Positions 22,809 through 34,008 of a stretch of DNA of 64,000 nt are shown here, piece after piece (position 1 is the stretch's first letter; each line of letters starts with the position of its first letter). The translations under genes and the position numbers were made by a program. The stretch is from Isoetes taiwanensis (lineage: Eukaryota > Streptophyta > Lycopodiopsida > Isoetales > Isoetaceae), in the NCBI GenBank assembly GCA_021234155.1, contig JAJEKV010000304.1, positions 62,001 to 126,000 on the forward strand, written 5' to 3'. The notes below the pieces were generated by a model that saw only the letters and a list, made by a program, of their open reading frames with translations, was not told where the DNA came from and did not search any database.

Positions 22809-22970
22809 TTTTTTTTTTTGAAAGATCAAGTTAACTAATACTAATATAGAGTAAGTACAAGACGAGCGATGCTAGGGTACTCCTGCCCACTGGAGGGAGA
22901 ACCCACATGGCATGTATATACCTACGGCATATTGCAAGAGGCTTACTAATCAGTATAACTAGAGTGCACA
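22809..22970 (-). mobile_element. Possible L1-type LINE 3' end
   Basis: An 11-base T run at 22809-22819 followed by GAAAGATCAAG reads on the minus strand as a LINE 3' UTR ending in CTTTC plus poly(A). Upstream on that strand is a moderately GC-rich segment (CTCCCTCCAGTGGGCAGGAG). No target-site duplication was identified, so this is tentative. Confidence 0.35.
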
Positions 22971-24170
22971 CTATATTCTCATATATGAATGGCATTTTGT
23001 CTATAGTTTTGTAATGATTTTGCCTTGCATGTTTTCCTTCCTTAAGAAATCAATTATTTATAGTTCATAAACTCCATGAAAACATCGAGGCCTTCTACTT
23101 TAGGGTTCATAGACCAAAGGGGGTTTAGATCACTTTGAATTATGAGGAGGACAAAGCAGCTGTGATTTTTCATGGAGGTTTTGCCAGATTGAATTCGTTT
23201 TTGCTAGATCGTACAGATCCGCATGACTAGATAAGTATGTTGGCAAAAGAGCGCCAGATTTGTCGAAACTTCAGCTGAATTGCATACGGCGTATGAGGTG
23301 GGACTTTTTGTAGACTATGAGATTAACGCTTTCAATATAGTGCAAAGGTTAGTTTACTAGATACTAGAACCAACCACCAAATATTAAATTTCTGAACATT
23401 AACCATAATCATAGTCGAGACCCAAGTAGAAGGAACTATTATCTCCCGCAATCAAGAAAGAGGCGGTGTATTACATATGATTCTTTTCGAGGGCTCGTGG
23501 CTCGGGCTGTGGTCGCATTATTCGCCTTCATTTTCGAGCCCAACTTTGCAACCGGGCAACGGACTTGTTAGCCCTAGGCATTGCCTCATGGGCTCGATTT
23601 TTGGCCTCTTTGGCTCCGGATCTTAACAGCCTCACGATTTTAGCTTCCTGAGCATGTATCCGCTACTCTTAATCAAATCTTAGGGATAAAAAAAATGCTT
23701 TTTCTTTGGCTTTTTCAAGCTCGCTATGGCGGTGACATTTCTCTCCAAAATCATTTCTTTCTTATGAGCGAAAAAAAACCAGATTATTGCCGGGGCTCTT
23801 CTTAGATATCATGTTTCTTCGCTTTTACAAAGATATCATGTTTGTTTGTTTTACAAAGGCTAAAGTACTACTTATCCCGCTTTTGTTCTTCTCAAAGGGC
23901 GTGCCATGCAACGAAAAAGGGCATTGCCGATGTTGGCAAGGGGTTCAAATCCCAACCGTAAAAAAATTATGGGCGCTTGAGCATAACGATGGACATGCTC
24001 GAGACAAAATGGAGTAGCCCAAGCTTGTTTTTTTTCCATCATTGGTTTATCATTCATGATCTTCAAGTAATGTAGGCTTCGCTTAAACCATCCTCAACCA
24101 TTTTTATGGAATCCCAAGATAAACTGCCCTCAATTTGAATCATCTCGCCAATTTTTCCTCCCCGCATGCG
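22971..24170. other. Unassigned stretch
   Basis: No supported gene. A B-box-like GGGGTTCAAATCCC occurs near 23940 without a convincing A box. Confidence 0.3.
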
Positions 24171-24176
24171 GTTATT

Positions 24177-24560
24177 ACGTGATTCAAAGGTCTCAGATGA
24201 TTCCTTCCCCGAAGAATAGTACGCGGTGATTCTACGGGAGAATATATCGCGGTGATTCCACCGGGGAAGAATATTTACGCCACGCGGTGATTCCGGGGGG
24301 GAGAATATTATCGTCGACGCGGTGATTCCGCGGGGAGAATATTACAGATCACATTGATTCCACCCCGCAGATCAATTCCATGTGATTCCGTCGCAGAGAA
24401 TAAAAGGTTGGTGATTCCATCCAATGGTATTTCGCAGACGCTCGGGAAGGTATAAAATGGAGCATGTCGCACGGATAACGGGCAAAAATGCGGATAACGA
24501 GGCAAGAGGGTACGGATAACGGGGCAGGAGGGTTAGTGATTCCGCGGGAGAGTAGTCACC
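24177..24560 (+). repeat. GTGATTCC minisatellite upstream of SAP18
   Basis: The phrase GTGATTCC or GTGATTCT, often followed by a short C/G-rich string and GGGGAGAATATTA, recurs about eight to ten times. Within it GCGGATAACG recurs three times (about 24471-24523). The array is GC- and CpG-richer than its surroundings and ends about 290 bp before the SAP18 start codon, so it lies in the likely promoter or 5' leader region. Confidence 0.75.
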
Positions 24561-24850
24561 GTGATAGAATCATCAAAACTAGGGGAAAAATATTTTCACC
24601 CATTTTTGTGGTTCTTGGAGAGGGAATATAACGTGGCATGTAGCATTATGCTTAAGTTGCAAAAGTATCTAGCATATCTCTAGTTTAGATGGTCACAAAA
24701 ATCCCAAATTTATTTGCTGAAATATACCCCGATATCTGTAATTTATTTTCTTGGAAAAGGAAAACAAGAAAACGAAAAAAATTAATTGGGAGACCTAATT
24801 GGAGGATCAAGTCCGGCGATCAAACATTGAAGCTTATTGATTTTGTGGCT

Positions 24851-26867
24851 ATGTCTTCAGCAGCTACAGCAGCGGCGGCAGATATTCAAGCTCCCAGGCC
24901 ACCCCCTAACAGAAATGCTGGCCCGCCTTCCAGACCTTTGCCAGCCCAAAATCGGATGCCTCTCGTTGTGGACCGCGAAAAGGTGGCATTTTTTTCATTC
25001 TTTATAACGTAAAAGATCATGCTTTAAAATTTCGCATGGGAAAAAAATGTGTGCCATTTATGTGATTCAGTGCAAGGGTTCAGCTTGATTAACTTTTCGT
25101 TTGTTTTGATCGGCAGCTATGCCCCCTTCTGCTTCGCGTTTTTACAAAGGTATTTTGGGTTCTGCAGTATGGTCGTTATTGATTTTCTTTTTATGTTTCT
25201 TAGAACTAGTTGGTGGTATCAGGTCGGAGGACATCATGATATACAGGAATTTGCAGTGAGAGGCAAGGAGCCGAAAGACGAGGTCCAAATTTACACTTGG
25301 CGTGATGCAACATTGAGAGAGCTCACTGATCTGGTAGGACTGGTTTCCCATTTTGTCTTTTTATTGCCAAGCAACTGCATGTCACCCTTATATCATGATG
25401 AACCAAAACCTTCAAGTTATGTAGTGGAAATCTGCTTCATATTTGGGGAACGCGTGATGAATAATGGGAGAGTTTATATGAGGTCAAAGAATCATATCTC
25501 CTTTTAGCCAAAAAGGGACAATGCTTAACTATTTATCCGTGTCAACCCCATTCAATATTTTGTGGGCGACTACATGCATGACTGCTGCTTGATTTGTTTC
25601 TTTCATGAGATAATATTTGAAGTAAAGAATTGGCATAGCTAATATGAAAATGATCACTTAATTTAATTCCAAGCAAGGATGCTGGTTCACTATCAGGATT
25701 ATTGGAGACCTATTTAGCAAAATATCTTGACTTAAGTTTATAGAATTTTGTGGAATGTGATGCAGGATTTTGTTTTAGAGTGAATAGTAGTGAATAAGTA
25801 TTTTGTCTCATAAAGCTTGAATCTCTGCCCCTAAGCCTTTATTGAATGCAGTCGATCTGTTGTGGAATGTCAAGAAACCAATAATCACTGTATAGTCGTT
25901 TCCTTCTACCTCGGATGTTTGTTAGAAGGCATTTATATTTCTTAAGGGATAATAACATCCGAGTTACAGGTGAAAGAAGTATCTCCAATGGCAAGGAGGC
26001 GGACGCTAAACTCTCGTTTGCATTTGTTTATCCTGGATCCGTGGTCGAAATGTGATGCGAATTGTAAGTGCTTTTGGTGTGGGAGTTCCTAGAATTCTTT
26101 GTAATCTTTTGCTAGCGGTATTATGAGAGTTCTCTGCCAAAGAATATGCAGAAACAAACATATCCTACGAAGCCTCCAGGATTTGAATATGGTTGTCTTG
26201 CTGAATTCAGTGAAAATGCTTGCTACAAGCATATTGTTTGTTTTAAATTCGGACCCCAAATGACCACTCTCTAAATTCAAACATTCGAATAAAAGTCTAG
26301 TGAAGAACGTGCATGTAATAGATGCCTTTGAACCTAGACTGGCATTCCATCTTGTCAACATTGCATGAAAATGGAGGGGAGGATATTTTTTCGATGTTGC
26401 TTGAGTCTGACGTTTTTGTTTAATATCCGATTGCAATTGTGCAGGTTGGAACATTGAATGCCAGTAGACGAGGAGGTGATGATATGAGGACATTGGCAGA
26501 ACTTAGTTTTCAGGTTTAGATTCTGCAATGCTCTAATTATCTTATCTGTGCTTCAGTCATTTATTGCTCAAGTCTCACCATCGTGTGGTCCAGGTTCATT
26601 AGTGTATTGTAGTTAAGTGCTACTTGGAAATTCATTTAGGCTGGTAGTATAAATTTTTGGCCATCCCAATCTTCTGTCAGTTTATTGGACTACAAATGGA
26701 CTAAGCTTTTTCAAATGGGAGCCAATGGGATTGGGTCTCCTCTAGGGGGGCAATGTTCCACTGGTTATGTTTTTGTTTTTAAATCTTTCTAAAATCTCCT
26801 TGAAATTGACTGATTACTTGTGTATAATCAGGCAGGAGACTTTCTGGATGTTGCAATCATCGTGTAG
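24851..26867 (+). CDS. SAP18: SAP18 histone-deacetylase-complex / ASAP-complex subunit, six exons, two single-base indels in exon 4
   Basis: SAP18 is a nuclear ubiquitin-fold protein of the Sin3-HDAC and the ASAP splicing-linked complexes. Exons by GT-AG fit: 24851-24982, 25117-25149, 25223-25333, 25970-26063, 26445-26513, 26832-26867. Exon 1 is an Ala/Pro-rich leader ending VVDREK. Exons 2-3 give CPLLLRVFTK then VGGHHDIQEF, AVRGKEPKDEVQIYTWRDAT and LRELTDL, the family signature. Exon 4 gives VKEVSPMARR and KLSFAFVYPG, exon 5 AELSFQ and exon 6 GDFLDVAII plus stop, matching the conserved C-terminus. All splice phases agree. Exon 4 needs one extra base near 26002 and one near 26040 to stay in frame; with them the protein is about 158 residues, close to the usual 150. 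Either sequencing error or a recently disabled copy. Confidence 0.85.
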
Positions 26868-27405
26868 TGCCGGCCAATATTAGCTGGTGAGGTGCGGTGT
26901 TTCTGAGTTTTCCATGACCTAACAGAAACATGGGAGTATTCTTTTTGCGGAAGTTGAAGATTCGATTATGTTGAGCGTTTAAACCATTTTTAGCTCTTGA
27001 GAAATATCTGCACATAAATTCTATGAGGAACCTTTAACTTAACATGTACGAAAAATATGTATCTTGTACAACTAAAATGCTAAAGATTTATTCAGGGATT
27101 ACTCTAATTGGCAATTTTGTAGCTTGTGCTAGTTAGATGTCTTTGTTTGGAACTTCGTTAATGATACTTTGTATCACAATATTCAATTTGAATGCTGTTT
27201 ACTATGTAGGTATTTGGCTGATCATAATGGTCAGAACCATTTGCAAGGGAAATACATAGCATGCCAACAATTTAGGAAGCCCTTGCCTTTATATGTTAGC
27301 AATCCTTCTTGTTGCCGTTGTACACTAGCAATCCTTGTTTTGGATTGCCCTTTTAGAAACATTGTCTTGTTACGCCATAGAATTGACCCTTTAGGGCTGC
27401 AATAA
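26868..27405. other. SAP18 3' flank, nothing further seen
   Basis: Probably the 3' UTR and downstream spacer of SAP18. No gene, tRNA or repeat was recognised. Confidence 0.4.
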
Positions 27406-28080
27406 TTGAGAACTGGATGGCACTGCAGTCAGGCATCGGGATGTAATCAGGGTGCCAGACTAGCTCTTCACGGCTCCTTCAGCACAGACATACCAGCCCA
27501 AGGCGATCCCAGTGAAAATAAACCGGTCCCGGGGCGATCCCTGCTGCGTGTGCATCTCAAGAATTGTGTCTTCAGGAAAAATTTCAGAGTCCACAAACAT
27601 GGAGGAGCACAGGAGACGATTGTGGCGGATACCTCTGCTATTGCTCTTGTGGCTGGGAGGTGGGTTCCTAGGCCTGCACGAAATTTGCATCAACTTTCCT
27701 GTGCAACAATTTCTTCAAGCTCAGCTATGGCAGGACACAGTATCGGAGAGGCTTCCTATGCCCCTCCTGGCGTGGAAAATTCGAGTGGAGACGGACTCAC
27801 CTGCCTCTCCACACAATTTGTCCAGGGCAATATCAGAACTTTTGGCAAAGGATCTGATTGTGGGCGACCACAAGCTCGTCAGAGTGATCCCAAACTTCAT
27901 GCCATGCAAACCTTAGAATGCATGGAAGACTAATGACTTTGTCTGGCATGTATCCCAATCAAGCTTTCGTGATTGGCTTAAAAAAAACTTGCCACCGCAG
28001 CATAGCAACAGAGTATCAGAAGCCATATCCTTTGTTCGCACAGGCAATAAAGAGGACATCATGAACTCATCCTCGTCCTC
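27406..28080 (+). other. Overlapping open frames of unknown nature
   Basis: Two frames are open for more than 400 bp. One (27512-27916) contains a Leu-rich segment LWRIPLLLLLWLGGGFLGLH preceded by MEEHRRR, like a signal anchor, and ends VGDHKLVRVIPNFMPCKP. The other (27406-27933) overlaps it. A third open run (27930-28060) reads DFVWHVSQSSFRDWLKKNLP. The region is GC-richer than its flanks. I do not recognise a family; it could be a frameshifted gene or a retroelement relic. Confidence 0.25.
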
Positions 28081-28085
28081 CGTCT

Positions 28086-28590
28086 GCGTGTTCGCCGTAT
28101 TTAGAGTCCGGGATTTGGTATTTCCGGACTTTTTTTTGTGGTATTTTCAGCCACCCGTTATCAGCCACTGTACTTTTCACAGTTTCAAGCCCAGAACCAA
28201 CTGTTTTGGGACATTTTTGGATCAATCCGGCTCTATCTGAGCTCAAATCACTTTCTCTCTTCATCAAATTAATGTTAAAGAGGTAGATAAAGTGATTAGA
28301 AGGGCGTTTGAAGCAGTTGAAGCCACCCACGGAGCTGCAAGAACGATCCGACCAAAGATCTCAACTCTGTCGCGCAGTTTTGCTCTTGGTTTTTGGCCAG
28401 AAATACCACTTTTTGACCGTAAATACCACTTTTTTTTGCCATAAATACCATCCTTTTTGGCCGGAAATACCACCTGGCTGATAACGGATGTCCAGAAATA
28501 CCATCAAAAAAGTCCGGAAATACCACATCCCGGACTCTAAATACGAATGTCCGTCAAGCCGGATCGCCGTATTTAGAGTCCGGGATTGCC
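28086..28590. repeat. Inverted-repeat element with GGTATTT internal repeats
   Basis: GTATTTAGAGTCCGGGAT starts at about 28094 and continues through TGGTATTTCCGGACTTTTTT to CCCGTTATCAGCCA. The same about 70 bp reappears inverted at 28475-28545. A third copy of the outer 24 bp, in the first orientation, lies at about 28564-28587, so that 28530-28582 forms a perfect 17-bp-stem hairpin. Between the arms AAATACCA recurs every 20-25 bp. It looks like a foldback or MITE-type element, possibly with the outer 24 bp as a duplication. No coding capacity. Confidence 0.7.
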
Positions 28591-28984
28591 CAGCAAGTGG
28601 CACTGATACCAATTGCCCAGTCTCGTCCATTGCCAATGGTATCAGCTATACCTCTCCTCCTTTGCCTTCAGCTACTCCACAGGACTGGACTGAGGTGCGG
28701 TCTAGAGGCTTCATAAATGCACTCAGCATCTTTCTTGAGCTGACCAGGTTGATGATGTAAATCCATCCTCTGTTGTGGTAGATGATATGGATTGTTCGGG
28801 ATTTGCTTCTGATAATTCACTTAATGGAGATGTCATGATGCAACCAGTTGATCAATTCCCGCTTTGATTTTGTCATCAAATTTTAGCTTGGCACGCTTCA
28901 AGAAAAACAAGATGCTCTTTTTATTAGATCCTATTTTGAACTTAAGGGGGAGGGGGCCAGCACTTGATCAACAATCCACATGAT
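28591..28984. other. Spacer, likely eroded retrotransposon
   Basis: No clear gene. By position this may be the RNase H part of the following gypsy element, but no motif is readable. Confidence 0.3.
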
Positions 28985-30215
28985 ATTCCAGCATTTTCAC
29001 ACTTGGCTCAACATCATCTTCTCAGCAAATGCGGTTGGACTATGACCATTTTGAGATCCGAGATGGACTTCTGTTTCGTGATGGACTTCTATATATTCCT
29101 GATGGTGCCCCTCGACTTCAAGTTCTGACTCATGTGACACTTGTCGTCGTGCATCCCAAGCATCTTCCACATAGTTTGTTTTAGCCTTTACCAGTTCCAA
29201 CCAGTTCTTGGAAAGAGCATTTCAATGGAGTTCATTGTCGAGCTTCCATCCTCCTAGGGCCTTGATGCCATCCTGGTTGTCGTTGACCGTTTCTCCAAGA
29301 TGGCGCATTTTATTCCTTGCAGCACTTCTATCTCTAATGAAGCCACAATTGTTCTCTTGCTTCGAGAGGTAGTCCGACTCCATGGCTTGCTAGATATCAT
29401 TGTCAATAATTGCGATCCTCAGTTTGTTGCCAGTTTTTGGAAGCGTCTTCTGCAGCCCTTGCATGTGAAATGTTCGCTCTCTTCCAAACGTTACCAAGAG
29501 ACCAATGGGCAAATGGAGCGCACTAATCAAGCTTTTGAGTAGTGTTTGCAATGCTTCATCAATTATCAGTAGGATGATTAGTTTGATTGGTTATCCATGG
29601 CGGAATTTGCTTACAATAATTCTGTCCATGCTTCAAGGGTCAGACACCATTCTTTGTTAATTTTGGCATGCATCCCTGATGGTCTTTCATTGCTCCTAAT
29701 ATAACAGTCAATTCCAGTGCCGAGGCCAGGCTCGAGAACCTCCGCACGCTCCAAGATAATCTTTAGCACCATCTTCTCTAGACCCAAGCACGTTATCGTT
29801 ATCATGCAGATCAGCACTAACAAGATGCTCCTCCTTTTGCAGTTGGTAACCTTGTTTGGCTCTTGCGTGGGGATTTGCCGACATCTCCTTCCTATAATAA
29901 GCTCGATTACTGACGCTTGGGTCCATATCAGATCATTGACCAAGTTGGTGATGCTGCCTTCTGTCTGGAGCTTCCACCATCAGTTCGACTTCACCCAGTG
30001 TTCCATGTGTCTTTGACCCTATGTGGAAAATCCATTTCCAGATCGTATACCTCCACCACCAGTCGAGATGAATGATCACGAGGAATTTGAAGTTCAAGAA
30101 ATCTTGGACTCCGAAGTTTTTACATCATCATCTTTATTATTTGGTCGATTGGGAAGGATATTCTCCAAGTGACAGAACCTGGGAGCCTGCCGAGAATCTG
30201 ACTAACGCTGATGAT
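28985..30215 (+). mobile_element. Ty3/gypsy chromovirus fragment (integrase and chromodomain)
   Basis: In order the + strand shows an integrase zinc-binding segment (FEIRDGLLFRDGLLYIPDG), the integrase core (VDRFSKMAHFIPC, then GLLDIIVNNCDPQF and ETNGQMERTNQ), the post-core part (WLSMAEFAYNNSVHAS), the GDLVW-type region near 29845, HPVFHVS-like text near 29985-30010, and a chromodomain near 30070-30190 ([13 protein letters not shown], then in another frame [20 protein letters not shown]). This is the order of plant chromoviruses. Several frameshifts and stops separate the pieces and no LTR pair was found. The expected second catalytic Asp context (SDRDPQF) is changed to NNCDPQF. Inactive. Confidence 0.85.
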
Positions 30216-30600
30216 ACACAGTAACCCCAAAATCTGCTCAACGTGTAGTTTTCTGATGTCTTTTTTTGCAGAAAAACAACACTAAAAAACTACCCATAGT
30301 TTTGTTTCGAAAATGCTAGAAACAACGTGTAGTTTTTTTGTAAAAGTCTATGTATAGGAAAGTGACACATTTAAGAAAAAAAATCAATGTGTTGTTTTCT
30401 TGTTTTGATGTTGTTTTTTGGGCAACCAGACGTTGTTTGTTCTCAATATAAGATACATTGTTTTAAGCATTACAACACATAGAAAAATAATATTACTACA
30501 TTAGAATGAAAAATTACATGACATATCCACACGTGGAAAATAATTAATAACATTGTTTGATGCCACTAAGCATTGTTTTTCCTTCAAATGAAAGGCATTG
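30216..30600. repeat. Degenerate GTGTAGTTTT / ACTACAC repeat sequence
   Basis: Non-coding DNA with the phrase CGTGTAGTTTTTTT and its complement, and ATTACAACACATAGAAAAAT near 30470. A related phrase (ATTACAATACATAAAAAACT) lies just beyond the LINE at about 33632, and similar ACTACAC strings form an array at 51180-51400, so a repeat family is likely. Confidence 0.45.
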
Positions 30601-33545
30601 TTTCTACGGTTTGGCCAAGGGCCGATGACCAGTGTTATACCTGGTATGGCCTAGAGATCGCATTGTCGGGCAAGATCTTTGACCTAGTCATTTGCAATGG
30701 GTCGGCATTGTGGCCGCCCCTCCACCCGCTTCACTTGTAGAGGGAGAACCAGTGGGGGCGGCACCGGTGGTGGATTACGTGCTAGCGGCGCAGCAATGCC
30801 TACACTTGATCACTCGCTTCAAGATTCGGACAGGTGGTCGGACGAGGAAGTAGACTAGACCATCAGCCCCCGTTTTGCAGATAGATTGGCGAGCCAACCG
30901 AAAGCACCCATTGCCCCAATACCCCATGTACCACTCGCTACGCCTCGACTATGATCGTGGCGGGCGGTCTATGCGAGGATGCTTGAGCATGAGCCGCCGG
31001 AGGCTTTACAACTCCCCACACTTCAACGGCAGAGACCCGGTTAACCCAAATTCTTCTCGAGGGTAGGGGATGATGCTTTGGGAGAGGCCGCCTCGACTAT
31101 CCATTGGCTGCAATCACCTTCCTCGCGAATCACCGGGTTCGATGATCAATGTCTGAGTGAAACGATGGTTCCACAAAGTCGGACCCACCATTTGCCCGCA
31201 GCCGTCCCATCATACCATCCTTCCTCAAGACCAAGAAAGTACCTTGCAGAAAGCACCAAAGAACAGATGTTTGGTCTTCTAGACCGCCATCCTAGGCCTT
31301 ACTCGAGAAAGGTCTTGAGTAAGCCCCGCACGCCCCACTGTGAAATATTACCCCGAACAATGGGTGAGATACTGCTTGTACTGTGATGACCCAATGGGAA
31401 GGGCACAAGTGCCTCCGCATGTGGGCAGTAATCGGTCATTACCGAAGGGATGTCATAATGGGCCCGTAAAACGCTAATCGGAAGGCGCCAGATTTGATGG
31501 TATGCAGTGCAGAGCTTTCAAGTGGGTCTGGCCCCCAATGGTGCCGGGTTCTCACAAAGACTCTTCAACCGTGGTGGCATTGCAAGAAGGCTTCCCCCGC
31601 GACCGACTACTAGTAGAGTTGTGCCCATATACAAAGCTGTGGGGACCCCCACCTAACCATCGCACTACATTATGGTCGGCTTCGCCTTTGCCAAGTTGCT
31701 TGCCGGATTCTTGAGCGGGCGCATTGACACTTTGGGCGAGAGGGATGGAGAAGTGCTGCTCACGCTAGTGCAAAGCTTCAGCCTCAAGATTCTACTATTG
31801 ACCATATCTTCACCGCGAACACTCATAGAGGATAGCCTAATCTAATTTAACTGTCGCTGCTTTGTGGATTTCGCAAAGGCTTTTGACACGCTGCCTCCTG
31901 ATAAGTTGTGGGATAGATTGAGACAGCCTAGGGACCCCGGCCGACTTGCGAACGCTATATCCGCATTCATCTGCAGGCTTGCTCCTGGCCGCCTCACACA
32001 TCCGGGGAGCCCGTTGTTAGTAGCATTGGGGTGCGCCAGTGGCTGCCCTCTATCACCGACGCTCTTGGCTTGTACATTGACCAGCTAGAAGAATGGCTAG
32101 CCGAAAGACCTGGGGAGGCGCCGGTTGATGCACCACATAATCCGCAACTCATATATGCCGATGATGTTGACTCGCCGCATATACCCCTGCAGGACATGCA
32201 ACGCCACCGGATGCTTTGGACACTTTTCGCTAATTTACCGACATGAGAGTTAACTTGGCCAAGACAAGGGTGTCAGGGCTGGTCCCATCATCCCGGCACT
32301 CCACGCTTTCCCTCATTCACTTACTGGGCGTGTAGTGGAGGTGGCTCGGGCCTTATAAGTATTTGGGCATTGAGTTTTCTACTACCACACACCGATGCAT
32401 CCATCCATCGTGTTTCGGGTCACCGCAGTCGAAAGCCCATGATGCTAAATGCAAAACAACAACACAAGGCGCGTAGTCAGATGCATGGGGTCACCAGCAC
32501 ACTTGTTCGTGGCCTTGGTTGAACCGGGTCCTCCTCTATGGGGCGTATGTGGGGGCTTGATATCCCTCACCACTTGGAACCATCTAGAGCGGTGTACGAA
32601 GGCCTTCTTGGCCCCTAATCGGAGTGAAATCCACGGCCCCATATCGATCTTTGCCTGTGAGACGTGCTTCCTTCCATTACAGAGGGCTGCGCTGAACGCC
32701 ACATTATTTACTTCCAAGGTGGGGGCTATGGATGAAGCCCCGGCTGCTTAACCTTGCTTTGGCATGGCGATGGGCCCGCAAGCGACTCAAAGCCCGCTTT
32801 GGAAAGACAAGCAAGCGATGGTTCTCGCTATGGAATGTGCGTGCACACAGATGTGGACCGGCATACACCGAAGGAACGCTACGCCTTTGAAGCAAGATTG
32901 ATGCTTGCTTCATGGCCAAGCTTTGGGATGCAGAGGCCCTATCACATGTCAAGGTGGCAAATTATCGAACAGCAGTGTTAATCCCATGCTCACACGGAGG
33001 GGCCTACACCACCACCGCGGCACCCATCTACCCATGAAAAAGCGCCAGGTGATTGTTTTTCCATTCGCGACAGTGCACACCACCGCATTGAGACGTGGGA
33101 GATGGATTGGGGAGCCGCTGGAGGACGTAGTCCGCCAATGCCGCCACCGTGGCCATTGAGGATGAAAGTCACGCCCTCCGTGCCTCACCCCATTTGCAGC
33201 ATATCCTGCTCGGTATGCTCGGTTAGTCAGGCCCCATCGGGCCTTGCATGAGTTAACGAAAGCACGGGCCTACCGTAGGTTTGTTGGGATCGCATCCGTG
33301 AGGTAATGGATACCGACCGCTTATGCCCCCGTCCTACATTAACCCTCACCAGATTTGTGATTATGTATATATCCTGGGGTGCAAGATGTCAAGATCCTTA
33401 TTGCTACTAAGGTTTTTCCGAAAACCCTTCGGGCGGGGTTTTTTAATCCTGGTAGTAATACGCCTGCTGCTCTCTCTTTGTACTTGGGTCCCATAGGCCA
33501 GTTGGTCTCCGTGGACGATAAAATCATATTCTATTCTATTCTAAT
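30600..33545 (+). mobile_element. LINE (family A) with reverse transcriptase and (TATTC)n 3' tail
   Basis: A GC-richer block. Reverse-transcriptase pieces in order: ALQEGFPRDR, then NHRTTL (from NYRTI), FVDFAKAFDTLPPDKLWDRL (about 31860-31920), IGVRQ then LYIDQLEEWLAERPGE, LIYADDVDS (about 32151) and YKYLGIEFS (about 32355). The YADD box is intact but the frame is broken many times. The 3' end carries GGTCTCCGTGGACGATAAAA and ends in TATTC units (33528-33543). The same 3' end and the same RT family occur in the minus-strand copy at 59342-61190. No intact endonuclease domain could be read at the 5' side, and no flanking duplication was found. Confidence 0.8.
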
Positions 33546-34008
33546 ATTACAACACTGACAAAAAAAAATATTATGGGTCATATCCCAACATAGCCTTTGA
33601 ATTTTCTTTAGTTAAGACACGTTGTTTTAAATATTACAATACATAAAAAACTAATAGTACAACATTATAATAAAAGCTACGGGAGATACACGTAAGATTA
33701 CTATAGTTTATTTAGAAAAAGCCTTTTGGGAATCGAACCCAAATAAATCCATTCAGGCATTCACGCAATAAACAATGAAATAGAATGTTTTATCAAGTGG
33801 TAAGTGGGTGCTTCCTTTGTGTTAAAGATACTTGCATACAATTTCTAAGAACATACAAATAAGCAATGGAATAGAATGTTTTATCAAGTGGTAAGTGGGT
33901 ATTCCCTTGTGTAAAGATACTTGCATAGAATTTCTAAGAACATACAAATACAAGAATAATGCACAATCTGAGATGTCTCTTTTACAAAATCAAGCAGCAA
34001 GGAGAGTG
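33546..34008. repeat. Spacer with a 91-bp tandem duplication
   Basis: TAGAATGTTTTATCAAGTGG recurs at 33781 and 33872, and the following AAGATACTTGCATA(C/G)AATTTC also recurs, giving an imperfect two-copy repeat from about 33765 to 33950. A B-box-like GGGTTCGATTCCC (minus, 33729-33741) is noted but no A box supports a SINE. Confidence 0.65.

Noticed and set aside
23931-23960. tRNA-like B box GGTTCAAATCCC
   Set aside because: No A box or acceptor stem; the surrounding sequence does not fold as a tRNA.
33720-33745. tRNA or SINE head on the minus strand (GGGTTCGATTCCC)
   Set aside because: The B box is good but no A box or cloverleaf arms could be paired at the right distance.
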